The position numbers and the translations under genes were made by a program. Source: Microtetraspora fusca (GTDB lineage Bacteria > Actinomycetota > Actinomycetes > Streptosporangiales > Streptosporangiaceae). From it: a stretch of DNA of 64,000 bases. This document shows positions 36,887 through 44,858 of this stretch, in pieces; position 1 is the stretch's first letter, and each line of letters opens with the position of its first letter. Where the stretch lies: positions 62,001-126,000 of the forward strand of contig NZ_BBYK01000052.1 of assembly GCF_001570365.1 (NCBI RefSeq), read 5' to 3'. A model generated the notes under the pieces. It was given only the letters and a program-made list of their open reading frames with translations. It was not told the origin of the DNA and ran no database searches.

Positions 36887-37327
36887 TCATCCGCAGTTGT
36901 CGAACTTGGTCCGGCCGCCGTACGCCGACTTCTTGCCGTCCGGAGAGCTCACGTTGCCCCAGTAGCTCACGCACTTGTGGCGGGCGCTTACGTATACCGG
37001 GCCGGCGTACCGCGTGAAGTCGCCCGAATCGGAGTCCCAGGGCCCCTTCTTCACTTCGAGCCGGACGTAGGTGTAGCTCGGCTTGCCGACGTACTTCGTC
37101 TTGATCGTGACGGCGCAGTTCTTGCCGGTCCGCCCGCTGTAGAGGACGTAGGTGACGCCGAGTTGCTCGCCCGACTTCGTTTTGATCGCGCGCGATCCGT
37201 CCTTGACGATCGTGTACCCGGCGCCGCACAGGCTCTGCGGCGATGCCGCCTCGGCGGCGGTGGGCAGGAGTGCGACGGCCGTGATCGCGCTGAGTGTCAG
37301 GGCCCCCGCCTTGACGAACTTGATCAT
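36887..37327 (-). CDS. Secreted protein similar to spore-associated protein A
   Basis: A 146-residue secreted protein. A Sec signal peptide of about 27 residues (KAGALTLSAITAVALLP, cleavage near AEA-ASP) precedes a mature part with four cysteines (LCGAGY, KNCAV, HKCVS, DNCG), likely two disulfides. The mature sequence resembles SapA of Streptomyces, found on spores, though family members also occur in vegetative secretomes. A strong hairpin stands in its leader (37351-37370). Role in the cell envelope or on spores is inference. Confidence 0.75.
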   Translation of the reverse strand: MIKFVKAGALTLSAITAVALLPTAAEAASPQSLCGAGYTIVKDGSRAIKTKSGEQLGVTYVLYSGRTGKNCAVTIKTKYVGKPSYTYVRLEVKKGPWDSDSGDFTRYAGPVYVSARHKCVSYWGNVSSPDGKKSAYGGRTKFDNCG

Positions 37328-37350
37328 CCGGTTCCAATCCTCGGAGGGGA

Positions 37351-37370
37351 GCCCGCCCTGCGGGGCGGGC
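37351..37370. terminator. Hairpin between divergent SapA-like and cysteine-rich protein genes
   Basis: GCCCGCCC, a 4-nt loop and GGGCGGGC make a perfect 8-bp stem. On the plus strand it is followed by CGATTTT, like an intrinsic terminator. On the minus strand it lies 24 bases before the SapA-like start, so in that mRNA it would be a leader hairpin. Confidence 0.5.
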
Positions 37371-37563
37371 CGATTTTGGGCACCGACGAGTATTCCGACC
37401 CGAACAGACGCCTGTAAAGGATCTATACGGAAGATCCGAAAACAGCGGCTTATGTCCTGCTGTCACGGGTTTTCGGGGACCTTGGGGGAGATTGACCAAT
37501 ATGTGTGGTGATCGACGCGGTCGCGAGGGTAGACGAAAGCAAGCAACAGATTCGGGGGGAATC

Positions 37564-37809
37564 ATGGCGGCTTGCGAAGTCTGCGGAAACGACTACGACC
37601 TGAGCTTCGAGGTGCACGCGCAGGGTGCGGTGCACACCTTCGACAGCTTCGAATGCGCGATCACCAAGATGGCCCCGGTGTGCGAGCACTGCGGCTGCCG
37701 CATCGTGGGCCACGGCGTCGACGTCAACGGCCGCTTCTGCTGCTGCGCCCACTGCGCGCGCGAGATAGGCGCCACCCAGATCGTGGACAAGGTCGGCGCG
37801 GCGATGTGA
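37564..37809 (+). CDS. Small cysteine-rich TRASH/metallothionein-like protein
   Basis: An 81-residue protein with ten cysteines: CEVCGND at the start, FDSFECAI, CEHCGCRIVGHGV, then FCCCAHCARE. The arrangement resembles TRASH-type zinc knuckles and the so-called prokaryotic metallothionein-like proteins, so it should bind zinc or another soft metal. The frame runs upstream to 37492, but the ATG at 37564 has GGGGGAA 3 bases before it. It stands alone. Whether it buffers metal or is a regulator cannot be told. Confidence 0.75.
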   Translation: MAACEVCGNDYDLSFEVHAQGAVHTFDSFECAITKMAPVCEHCGCRIVGHGVDVNGRFCCCAHCAREIGATQIVDKVGAAM

Positions 37810-37860
37810 TCGCCCGCGGCGGGCGCGGTCGCCGGCATGCGGGTCGTCGGCCGGCCGGGG

Positions 37861-38610
37861 TCAGGGTGCCTCGGGGCGCCGCCCCGCGACCAGGGTGTCG
37901 CCGGCCTCGGGACCGGAGCCCGGCTCGCTCCGGCTCTCGGCGGCCTCGTCCTGTGCTCGCTTCGTGCGGCGCGTCCGCGCCTTGGCCGGACCGCCGGCGT
38001 TCCGCGCGGCCTCCGGCGCCGCGTTGGGCACCGTGTCCGCCGCCGCGCTCGCTTTTCGCGACGCGGTGTCCCCTGGGGCCGCGGCGGTCTCGCCGGGCGC
38101 GGTCGCCGGAGGGATCGCCCTGGGCCCCTCCGTGGGGTCGCGCAACGCGGCGAGGACGGCGTCCGCCTCCTTGTCCGCGGCGAACTCGTCCGCCGCCTCG
38201 GCCTCGCGGCGCTTGATGACGACCATGTGATCGACCGAGACGCGCCCGGCCCCGCCGACCGAGAGCAGGACGGACGCCGCGCCCAGCGCGACGATGATCT
38301 TGACGTCTCCGCCGGTCAGCGGCATGCCGCTGTGCCCGGTGGTGATGACGAAGACGGCGACCGCCTCGGCGAACAGCAGCAGGCCGACGAACGGCACGGC
38401 GAGGCCGGCCACCAGCAGCGTGCCGCCGAGCAGCTCGATGAGCATGGTCGCCGCGGCCCATACCGACGGCAGGGGAGCGCCCAGCTCGGCGAACTGGGTG
38501 CCGGTCGCGGTGAGGCCCGCTTCCAGCTTCTCCCAGCCGTTCGCGAAGAAGATGCCGCCGACGCCCATCCGGGCCGCCAGCGAGGCCACGTCGTGGAGGG
38601 TTCGCTTCAC
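37861..38610 (-). CDS. DoxX-family membrane protein
   Basis: A 249-residue protein whose first 130 residues hold the four-helix DoxX domain: RMGVGGIFFANGWEKL, MLIELLGGTLLVAGLAVPFV, LLFAEAVAVFVITTGHSG and a helix near IIVALGAASVLLSVGGAG. The last 110 residues are a charged and Ala/Pro/Thr-rich cytoplasmic tail with KTRRTKRA-like basic patches, unusual for the family. DoxX proteins are linked to redox stress or quinone metabolism but the reaction is open. Start GTG with GAGGAAGC immediately upstream. Confidence 0.85.
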   Translation of the reverse strand: MKRTLHDVASLAARMGVGGIFFANGWEKLEAGLTATGTQFAELGAPLPSVWAAATMLIELLGGTLLVAGLAVPFVGLLLFAEAVAVFVITTGHSGMPLTGGDVKIIVALGAASVLLSVGGAGRVSVDHMVVIKRREAEAADEFAADKEADAVLAALRDPTEGPRAIPPATAPGETAAAPGDTASRKASAAADTVPNAAPEAARNAGGPAKARTRRTKRAQDEAAESRSEPGSGPEAGDTLVAGRRPEAP

Positions 38611-38692
38611 GCTTCCTCATTCTGGGGAGACGGGCAACAATTGCCCAGACATCTGCCCATAAGGATCGACCTGACACCCGTGGCGCCGCCCG

Positions 38693-40309
38693 TCACGATG
38701 ACGGCCGGGGTGACCTCTCCGATTTCTCCGGCTTCGCCGCTTCCTCTGGCTCGTCGGCGCAGTGACCGGCCGCGGCCTCCCTGGAGATGAACACGGCCGC
38801 GGCCAGGGCGGTGAGCCCGAGCAGGACCACGCTGACCACGACCGTGCGGTGCAGGGCGGTGATGAACGCGAGGCGGGCCGCGTCGAGCAGGGCCGCGCCG
38901 GGGGTGCCGCCCACCCGGGCGGCGACGTGCGCCGCGGCCGCCAGGGACTCCCTGGCCTCGTTCATCTGGGCGCCGGGCACGCCGGGGACCACGCCGAGCG
39001 CCGGGGCGTAGACCATCGTGGTGATCGTGCCGAGGACGGCGATGCCGAGACCGGCCCCCAGCTCGTAGGCCGTCTCCTCGATCGACGCCGCGCCGCCCGC
39101 CCGCGACTCGGGGACGGCCGCCATGATCGTGTCGGAGGCGGCGAGCAGCGCGACCTCGACGCCGAACCCGATCCCGATGAAGCAGACGGCGAGCATTCCC
39201 GGGTTCTGCTCGACCCCCCAGGTGAGTACGGGCACCAGCGAGAGCGTGGTGAGCGCGAGGCCGCCGCTCATCGTGGCCCTCAGCCCGATCCGCTGGAGCA
39301 CGTGCGCCGCCGCCAGCCCGCCCGCGATGGCGGCGACCATCAGCGGCAGCATCCGGACACCCGCCGACAGCGGGGAGAGCCCGAGGACGAGCTGGAGGTA
39401 CTGCGCGAGCAGCAGTTCCAGCCCCACCAGCGCGAAGATCGCCAGCAGCACGCAGGCGACGCCCGTGGCGAAGCCGCGCCGGGTGAACAGCGAGATGTCG
39501 AGCAGCGGGTACTCCAGCCGCCGCTGCCGCCGGACGAACCAGGCGAGCAGGGCGATCCCGAGCAGGGCGACGGCCAGGGCGGGCCCGCGGCCGATCATGT
39601 GACCGTACCCGGCCTCCTTGAGCCCGAACGCGAGGGCGAGGATGCCGAACGTGGACAGGACGGCGCTCAGCACGTCCCACGGGTGGCCGGACCTGTTTCG
39701 CGACGGAGGCAGCAGCCGTACGGCGAGGGGGAGCGCCACGATCAGCAGCGGCACGTTGATGAGGAAGACCGCGCCCCACCAGAAGTGCTCGACGAGGACG
39801 CCGCCGACCAGCGGGCCGACCGCGGCGCCCGCGGCGGCGACCGCGCTCCAGACGCCGAGGGCGATCGCGCGTTCCTTGCGGTCGGTGAAGACCTCACGGA
39901 TGATCGACAGCGTCGCCGGCATGATCATCGCGCCTCCGACGCCGAGGAAGGCGCGCGACAGGATCAGCGCCAGCGGCGTCTCGGCGAGCGCGGCGGAGAG
40001 CGAGGCCAGCCCGAAGACGACGTAGCCGGCCAGTACCAGGCGGCGCCTGCCGTACCGGTCGCCGAGCGTGCCGAAGGTGACGAGCAGCGGCGCGACCACG
40101 AGCGAGTAGATGTCGATGATCCACAGCAGCTCGACGGCGGACGGTTCGAGCGCCGCGGTCAGCGCGGGCACCGCGATGTGGAGCACGGTCGCGTCCACCG
40201 CGATGAGCAGCAGGCTGAAGCAGAGCAACGCGAGAACAGCCCACCGGCTCGCGTGACGCGCGGCGGCGGGAACGGTGCGGGACTGCGCCCCGACCCCCAC
40301 GACGATCAT
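38693..40309 (-). CDS. DHA2/EmrB-QacA-type multidrug MFS exporter
   Basis: A 538-residue MFS transporter with about 14 helices. The first helix carries LLIAVDATVLHIAVPALTAA, the D-x-T-I/V-V/L-x-V-A-L-P-like motif of the DHA2 group. Motif A is GTLGDRYGRRRLVLAG and motif C is AAGAAVGPLVGGVLV. It resembles LfrA-type and QacA-type drug exporters powered by protons. No regulator gene is adjacent, but a 16-bp dyad at 40404-40419 lies upstream. The C-terminus is a charged tail rich in Glu, Lys and Arg. Confidence 0.92.
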   Translation of the reverse strand: MIVVGVGAQSRTVPAAARHASRWAVLALLCFSLLLIAVDATVLHIAVPALTAALEPSAVELLWIIDIYSLVVAPLLVTFGTLGDRYGRRRLVLAGYVVFGLASLSAALAETPLALILSRAFLGVGGAMIMPATLSIIREVFTDRKERAIALGVWSAVAAAGAAVGPLVGGVLVEHFWWGAVFLINVPLLIVALPLAVRLLPPSRNRSGHPWDVLSAVLSTFGILALAFGLKEAGYGHMIGRGPALAVALLGIALLAWFVRRQRRLEYPLLDISLFTRRGFATGVACVLLAIFALVGLELLLAQYLQLVLGLSPLSAGVRMLPLMVAAIAGGLAAAHVLQRIGLRATMSGGLALTTLSLVPVLTWGVEQNPGMLAVCFIGIGFGVEVALLAASDTIMAAVPESRAGGAASIEETAYELGAGLGIAVLGTITTMVYAPALGVVPGVPGAQMNEARESLAAAAHVAARVGGTPGAALLDAARLAFITALHRTVVVSVVLLGLTALAAAVFISREAAAGHCADEPEEAAKPEKSERSPRPSS

Positions 40310-40403
40310 GGGCGGAAACCGCAGGCCTGGTGGAACATGCGTCGCAGCTTAGGCCATTCTCGGTAGATCCCTCAGCAGCTTCCGGCATTGCGCTCTCTAG
40401 CGA

Positions 40404-40419
40404 GATATAGGTATATATC
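40404..40419. promoter_or_regulatory. AT-rich palindrome between exporter and TPR protein genes
   Basis: GATATA-GGTA-TATATC is a perfect 6-4-6 dyad in an AT-rich patch, 95 bp upstream of the exporter and 43 bp upstream of the TPR gene. It also contains possible -10 boxes in both directions, so a repressor bound there could control both. Confidence 0.45.
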
Positions 40420-40461
40420 CGGCATCTAGGCAACCCCTGCCCGGCAACCGATCATGCGGGA

Positions 40462-42327
40462 GTGGGGAGCGACATCGAGGACCCGGACCATGCCCGCGAC
40501 CAGGACCGTTACCGCGCCGGGAACCACGCCCGAGATCACGTACCGCATCGCTCCCCGGGGACGGACCCCCGATCTTGGTGCCTCCTCGCGGCGGAGCGGC
40601 TGGAGCGCGACCGCCCGGAGGCGGCGCTGGAGGCCGCGCGGCAGGCGATCGAACGCGACCCCGGCGGCGAGTGGGGGCACCGGCTGGCCAGCCTCGCCCT
40701 GGAACGCCTCGGCCGCGACGCCGAGGCCGTCGCCGCGGCCAGGGAGGCCGTACGGCTCGCGCCCGGCTCCTGGACGGCCCGGCTCAGGCTGGGCGGCGCG
40801 CTGCGCCGGACGCCGGATGGCTGGCGCGAAGCGTGGGCGGAGGCGCGCAAGGCGGTGGCCTTCGCGCCCGAGGAGCCCGACCCGCACGTCCTCGCCGGTG
40901 ACCTGGCCCTGCTCCGGGGCGACCACGAGCGCGCCGTCGCGTCCTATCAGGCGGCGCTGCGGCTCTCGCGCGACCACCCGATCGCGCGGGTCAACCTGGG
41001 GCTCGCCCTGCTGTGCTGGGAGCGCCCGCGCACCCACCACGACCCCGCATGGGATGCCGACCATCGCGAGACCACGCGGGCGCGGCGCGCCCTCGACGTC
41101 TGGTCCCGGCAGGTCCGCGCCCTGCTCGCCGTCGCGACGGTCGTCGTCACGGCCGCCGCGCTCGGCCTCGGCCTGCACCGGGAGGCGCAGATCGGCGGCG
41201 CGCTCGTGCTCGGCGGCGTCGTGGCCGTGACGGTCAGGCAGGCCGGGCGCGTCCCCGTCTGGTCGCGCGTCCCCGCGATGCTCCACCGCGACCTCTGGTT
41301 CACCACGGACGCCGTGATGGCGCTCGCGGTCGTCGGCGCGTACGTCGCCGGCCTGGCCACCCTCCCCGCCGACGTGGACGGCGTACGGGACGGCGTGTGG
41401 GCCGGCGCGTGCGGCATCGTGCTGCTCAACGGGGTCGCCGCCCGGGCTCTTCGGCTGCTCGCCGAGTCGTGGCGGGGCCGTCCGGTCAGGGCGCTCGCGC
41501 AGTTCGCCGCCGCCGGCCCGGTGCCCGCGGCCCGGCGGAACGCAGACGTGGCCCTCTGGATCCTCGCCGGGCGGGCGTGGTGGGCGCTCGTGCTGCTGCT
41601 GTCGCTGTGCGTGGTCGCCGCCCAGCCGCGCCTCGCGCTCGCCGCCGCGGCGGTGCCGGTCGCCGTCGCCCTCGCCGTCCGCCGCGGCGGGGTGACCCCC
41701 CTCCTCCGCGCGACGTCGCGCCGCGACCGGCCGCTCGCGCTGTCGCCGGCCCTGCTCGCGGTCGCCGCCCTCCTCCTCGCCCTCGCGGGCGCGGCGCCGG
41801 GACGCGTGGTCGCCGGGCTGCCCGCCGTACCGGCGCTCGGGACGGCGGGGTCGGCCGCGTGCGTCGCGCTCGCGGGCGCGGCCGGCGCCTTCGCCGTACG
41901 GGCCGCCCGCGCCTGGTGGGGCGGCGCTCCCGGCCCCTGGCGCTCCGCGCTGATCCTGTGCGAGTCGCGCGGGAGGCGGCTCCCCGGCGACGCCTCGCCC
42001 TCGCCGGGCGTCAGCGACGCCGTACGGCACGCCGCCACCTATTCGAGGAGCGTCGTGCTCGCCTACACCCAGCAGGGCTGCCCCCGGGCGCTCGCGGTCA
42101 GCGCGGTGACCTCGGTGAGCGCGTCGGGCGAGCTCAGGCTGATCGCGGGGGACGAGGCGTGGGAGGCGGTGGAGCGCGATCCGCGGGTCGTCCTCTTCGT
42201 GGGCGACCCGAGGTTCTGGGCCGAGGTGCGCGGGATCGCCGTCCCCTCCGGGGACGTCCTGCGCATCACGCCCAAACGGGTCCTCGTGCGGGAGTACCCC
42301 GGCCGCCACCAGGCTCGCGCACGTTAG
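40462..42327 (+). CDS. TPR - multi-pass membrane - flavin split-barrel-like fusion protein
   Basis: A 621-residue protein with an unusual order. Residues about 35-195 are tetratricopeptide-like helical repeats (EAALEAARQAIERDPGGEWG and RAVASYQAALRLSRDHPIA). About 215-490 hold roughly eight hydrophobic helices. About 505-612 read like a pyridoxamine-phosphate-oxidase-type split barrel (RALAVSAVTSVSASGELRLI, then ERDPRVVLFVGDPRFWAEVRG and ITPKRVLVREYPG). TPR and barrel would lie on the cytoplasmic side if the helix count is even. The start is uncertain; the first 30 codons look poorly coding. The next gene, a membrane AAA+ protein, starts 58 bp later, suggesting an operon and a joint function. 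Confidence 0.7.
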   Translation: MGSDIEDPDHARDQDRYRAGNHARDHVPHRSPGTDPRSWCLLAAERLERDRPEAALEAARQAIERDPGGEWGHRLASLALERLGRDAEAVAAAREAVRLAPGSWTARLRLGGALRRTPDGWREAWAEARKAVAFAPEEPDPHVLAGDLALLRGDHERAVASYQAALRLSRDHPIARVNLGLALLCWERPRTHHDPAWDADHRETTRARRALDVWSRQVRALLAVATVVVTAAALGLGLHREAQIGGALVLGGVVAVTVRQAGRVPVWSRVPAMLHRDLWFTTDAVMALAVVGAYVAGLATLPADVDGVRDGVWAGACGIVLLNGVAARALRLLAESWRGRPVRALAQFAAAGPVPAARRNADVALWILAGRAWWALVLLLSLCVVAAQPRLALAAAAVPVAVALAVRRGGVTPLLRATSRRDRPLALSPALLAVAALLLALAGAAPGRVVAGLPAVPALGTAGSAACVALAGAAGAFAVRAARAWWGGAPGPWRSALILCESRGRRLPGDASPSPGVSDAVRHAATYSRSVVLAYTQQGCPRALAVSAVTSVSASGELRLIAGDEAWEAVERDPRVVLFVGDPRFWAEVRGIAVPSGDVLRITPKRVLVREYPGRHQARAR

Positions 42328-42385
42328 ATCCACCCATCGCGCGTTCGCGTGCGGTATAACCGGGGGGCGAACCGGGGAGGCGTTG

Positions 42386-44728
42386 ATGCGGGACTCCGAC
42401 AGGGCCCAGCCGGCGGGCAGCGCCGGGGCGCGGGATCTGTTCGAACAAGTGCGACTGCGCTATTTCCACCTTCCTCCCTTCGCGCGGCGCGTGCTCTTCG
42501 CCGGGACCCTGATCGCCTCGATCGGCACCGCCGCGGCCCTGGGGTGGCCGCTGCTCACCACGTTCTTCACCACGGTCGTGGTGCTGGCCTTCATCGCGCT
42601 CGCGCTCAGCTATCCGCGCGCGGCGGCGACCGCGCTCGTCCTCGCCGGCTGGGGGATGCTGCTCCCGCTGTTCCTCGGCGCCTTCGGCGGCGCCCAGGCC
42701 GCCGGGCCGTACCTGCTGCTGTTCCTGGCGGTCCCGGTCGCGGGCGCGGCGCATCTCATCCGGTGGGTGCCTCCGTGGCTGACCACGCTGGCCGCCCTGG
42801 CCCCGGCGGCCGTCGTGGCCTTCGCGATCTCCCCGGTCTCCGCCACCGTCGCCCTCTGGGCCGCGTACGGCACGGCCTGCGTGGTGCTCGCCTACCGCTT
42901 CGCGCTGGCGCGGCGGGTGCGCGCGGCCCTCGCCGTCCCGCCTCAGGGCGGCGACGGCCAGGTCAGGCAGCGGCTGCGGGTGGGCGGGCACCAGCACCCC
43001 ACGGGTGAGAGGGGCGCGCCGCCGCCGATCACGGTCGAGCAGGCGCTGGGAGAGCTGGAGTCGATGATCGGCCTCGAGCCGGTCAAAGAGCAGGTGCGGG
43101 CCATCGCCGCGTCCATCGAGGCGGCCCGGCTGCGCAAGGAGGCGGGGTTCACCAACGAGCCCCCGATGCGGCACTTCGTCTTCGTCGGGCCGCCCGGCAC
43201 GGGCAAGACAAGTGTCGCCCGCACCCTCGCCAAGATCTTCTACGCGTTCGGCCTGTTGGAGACGCCCTTCGTGGTCGAGGCACAGCGGGCCGACCTGGTC
43301 GGCGAGTACCTCGGCGCCACCGCGATCAAGACCAACGAGCTGATCGACCGGGCGCTCGGCGGCGTGCTGTTCATCGACGAGGCGTACGGGCTGATCAACT
43401 CCGGCGACGGCCAGCCCGACCGGTTCGGCGCCGAGGCGGTGCAGACGCTGCTCAAGCGGGCCGAGGACGACCGCGACCGGCTGATCATCGTGCTGGCCGG
43501 CTACGAGAAGGAGATGGGCGCCTTCCTCTCCTCGAATCCGGGCCTCTCCAGCCGGTTCGCCACCCGGGTGCGCTTCCCCGGCTACACCCCGGACGAGCTG
43601 CTGGAGATCACCGAGGCGGTGCAGGCCAGGAGAGGCGACCGGCTGGCCCCCGACGCGCGTCCCGTCCTGCGCGGCCTGTTCGAGGACGTCCACCGGCGCG
43701 GGCTGGTCGACGAGCTGGGCAACGCCCGCTTCGCCCGCACCCTCGCCGAGGCCGCCGCGCAGGCCAGGGACGTGCGCGTGGTGAGCGCCGGGGGAGCGCC
43801 GCGCGGCGAGGACCTGGTCACGACCACCGCCGACGACGTCACCAGGGCGTTCAACGAGATCACGGCCAGGTTCCGCGGATACCAGGCCACGCCCACCCTG
43901 GAGGAGGCGCTGGCCGACCTGGACGGCATGGCGGGGCTCGAACCCGTCAAGCGGCAGGTCCACGCGATCGCCGCCCAGCTCAAGGTGGGGCGGATGCGCC
44001 AGGAGCAGGGCCTGCCGGTCCAGTCCCAGATGCGGCACTTCGTCTTCGTCGGGCCGCCCGGCACCGGCAAGACCACCGTCGCCCGCATCCTGGGCCGGAT
44101 CTTCTCCGCTCTCGGGCTGCTCGCCCGGCCGGACGTCGTCGAGGCGTCCCGCGCCGACCTCGTGGGCCAGCACCTCGGCGCCACCGCGATCAAGACCAAC
44201 GAGCTGATCGACCGGGCGCTCGGCGGCGTGCTGTTCATCGACGAGGCGTACGGCCTGGTCAACAACGGGTACGCGGGCGGGGACGCCTTCGGCGCCGAGG
44301 CGGTGCAGACGCTGCTCAAGCGGGCCGAGGACGACCGCGACCGCCTGGTCGTCGTCCTCGCCGGATACCGCAGGGAGATGGACGCCTTCCTGGCCACCAA
44401 CCCCGGCCTCGCCTCGCGGTTCAACCAGTTCGTCGCGTTCCCCTCGTACGCGCCGGACGAGCTGGCCGAGATCGCCGAGCTGCAGGCGGCCCGCGCGGGG
44501 GACAGGTTCGACGCCTCCGCCCGCCGGGACCTCGCCGACGTCTTCGACTGGGTCTGCCGCGAGGGGCTGATCGACGGGCTCGGCAACGGCCGGTTCGCCC
44601 GTTCCCTCTACGAGCGGGCCGCCATGCGGCGCGACGTGCGGCTGGCCGCGCAGGGCTCGGCCAACACCGCCGAGCTGACCACGATCACCAGTGACGACGT
44701 GCGCAGCGCCGTCGACGAGCTCTCCTGA
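42386..44728 (+). CDS. Membrane-anchored tandem CbxX/CfqX-type AAA+ ATPase
   Basis: A 780-residue protein. About six hydrophobic helices (residues 30-175) are followed by two AAA+ domains of the CbxX/CfqX (CbbX, EccA C-terminal) type. Domain 1 has Walker A GPPGTGKTS near 268 and Walker B VLFIDEAYGL near 328; domain 2 has GPPGTGKTT near 555 and the same VLFIDEAYGL near 617. Each has the pore-lid sequence LGATAIKTNELIDRA and the arginine-finger region SRFATRV or SRFNQFV. Relatives remodel Rubisco or serve type VII secretion, but none of those partners is near. ATG at 42386, 5 bases after GGGGAGG. Probably co-transcribed with the TPR membrane protein. Confidence 0.88.
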   Translation: MRDSDRAQPAGSAGARDLFEQVRLRYFHLPPFARRVLFAGTLIASIGTAAALGWPLLTTFFTTVVVLAFIALALSYPRAAATALVLAGWGMLLPLFLGAFGGAQAAGPYLLLFLAVPVAGAAHLIRWVPPWLTTLAALAPAAVVAFAISPVSATVALWAAYGTACVVLAYRFALARRVRAALAVPPQGGDGQVRQRLRVGGHQHPTGERGAPPPITVEQALGELESMIGLEPVKEQVRAIAASIEAARLRKEAGFTNEPPMRHFVFVGPPGTGKTSVARTLAKIFYAFGLLETPFVVEAQRADLVGEYLGATAIKTNELIDRALGGVLFIDEAYGLINSGDGQPDRFGAEAVQTLLKRAEDDRDRLIIVLAGYEKEMGAFLSSNPGLSSRFATRVRFPGYTPDELLEITEAVQARRGDRLAPDARPVLRGLFEDVHRRGLVDELGNARFARTLAEAAAQARDVRVVSAGGAPRGEDLVTTTADDVTRAFNEITARFRGYQATPTLEEALADLDGMAGLEPVKRQVHAIAAQLKVGRMRQEQGLPVQSQMRHFVFVGPPGTGKTTVARILGRIFSALGLLARPDVVEASRADLVGQHLGATAIKTNELIDRALGGVLFIDEAYGLVNNGYAGGDAFGAEAVQTLLKRAEDDRDRLVVVLAGYRREMDAFLATNPGLASRFNQFVAFPSYAPDELAEIAELQAARAGDRFDASARRDLADVFDWVCREGLIDGLGNGRFARSLYERAAMRRDVRLAAQGSANTAELTTITSDDVRSAVDELS
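43308..43389 (+). repeat. 82-bp identical repeat, copy 1 (AAA+ domain 1)
   Basis: This stretch, encoding the LGATAIKTNELIDRALGG region and Walker B, is identical base for base to 44172-44253. A second block near 43430-43487 is also almost identical to one near 44288-44345. Confidence 0.9.
44172..44253 (+). repeat. 82-bp identical repeat, copy 2 (AAA+ domain 2)
   Basis: Identical to 43308-43389 at an offset of 864 bp, a multiple of three. Synonymous positions are also identical, which points to recent gene conversion rather than only protein-level conservation. Confidence 0.9.
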
Positions 44729-44858
44729 CCCGCGCCGCGGCCGCCTGAACGTCACGGCGGCTTCCCGGTTGTCCCCGTCCACGGCGCGTGGACTCGCCTC
44801 GCTGATTACGGTCTGCTACATAACGCATGCAAACTGCGACCGTATCGGGAGGGGCGCC

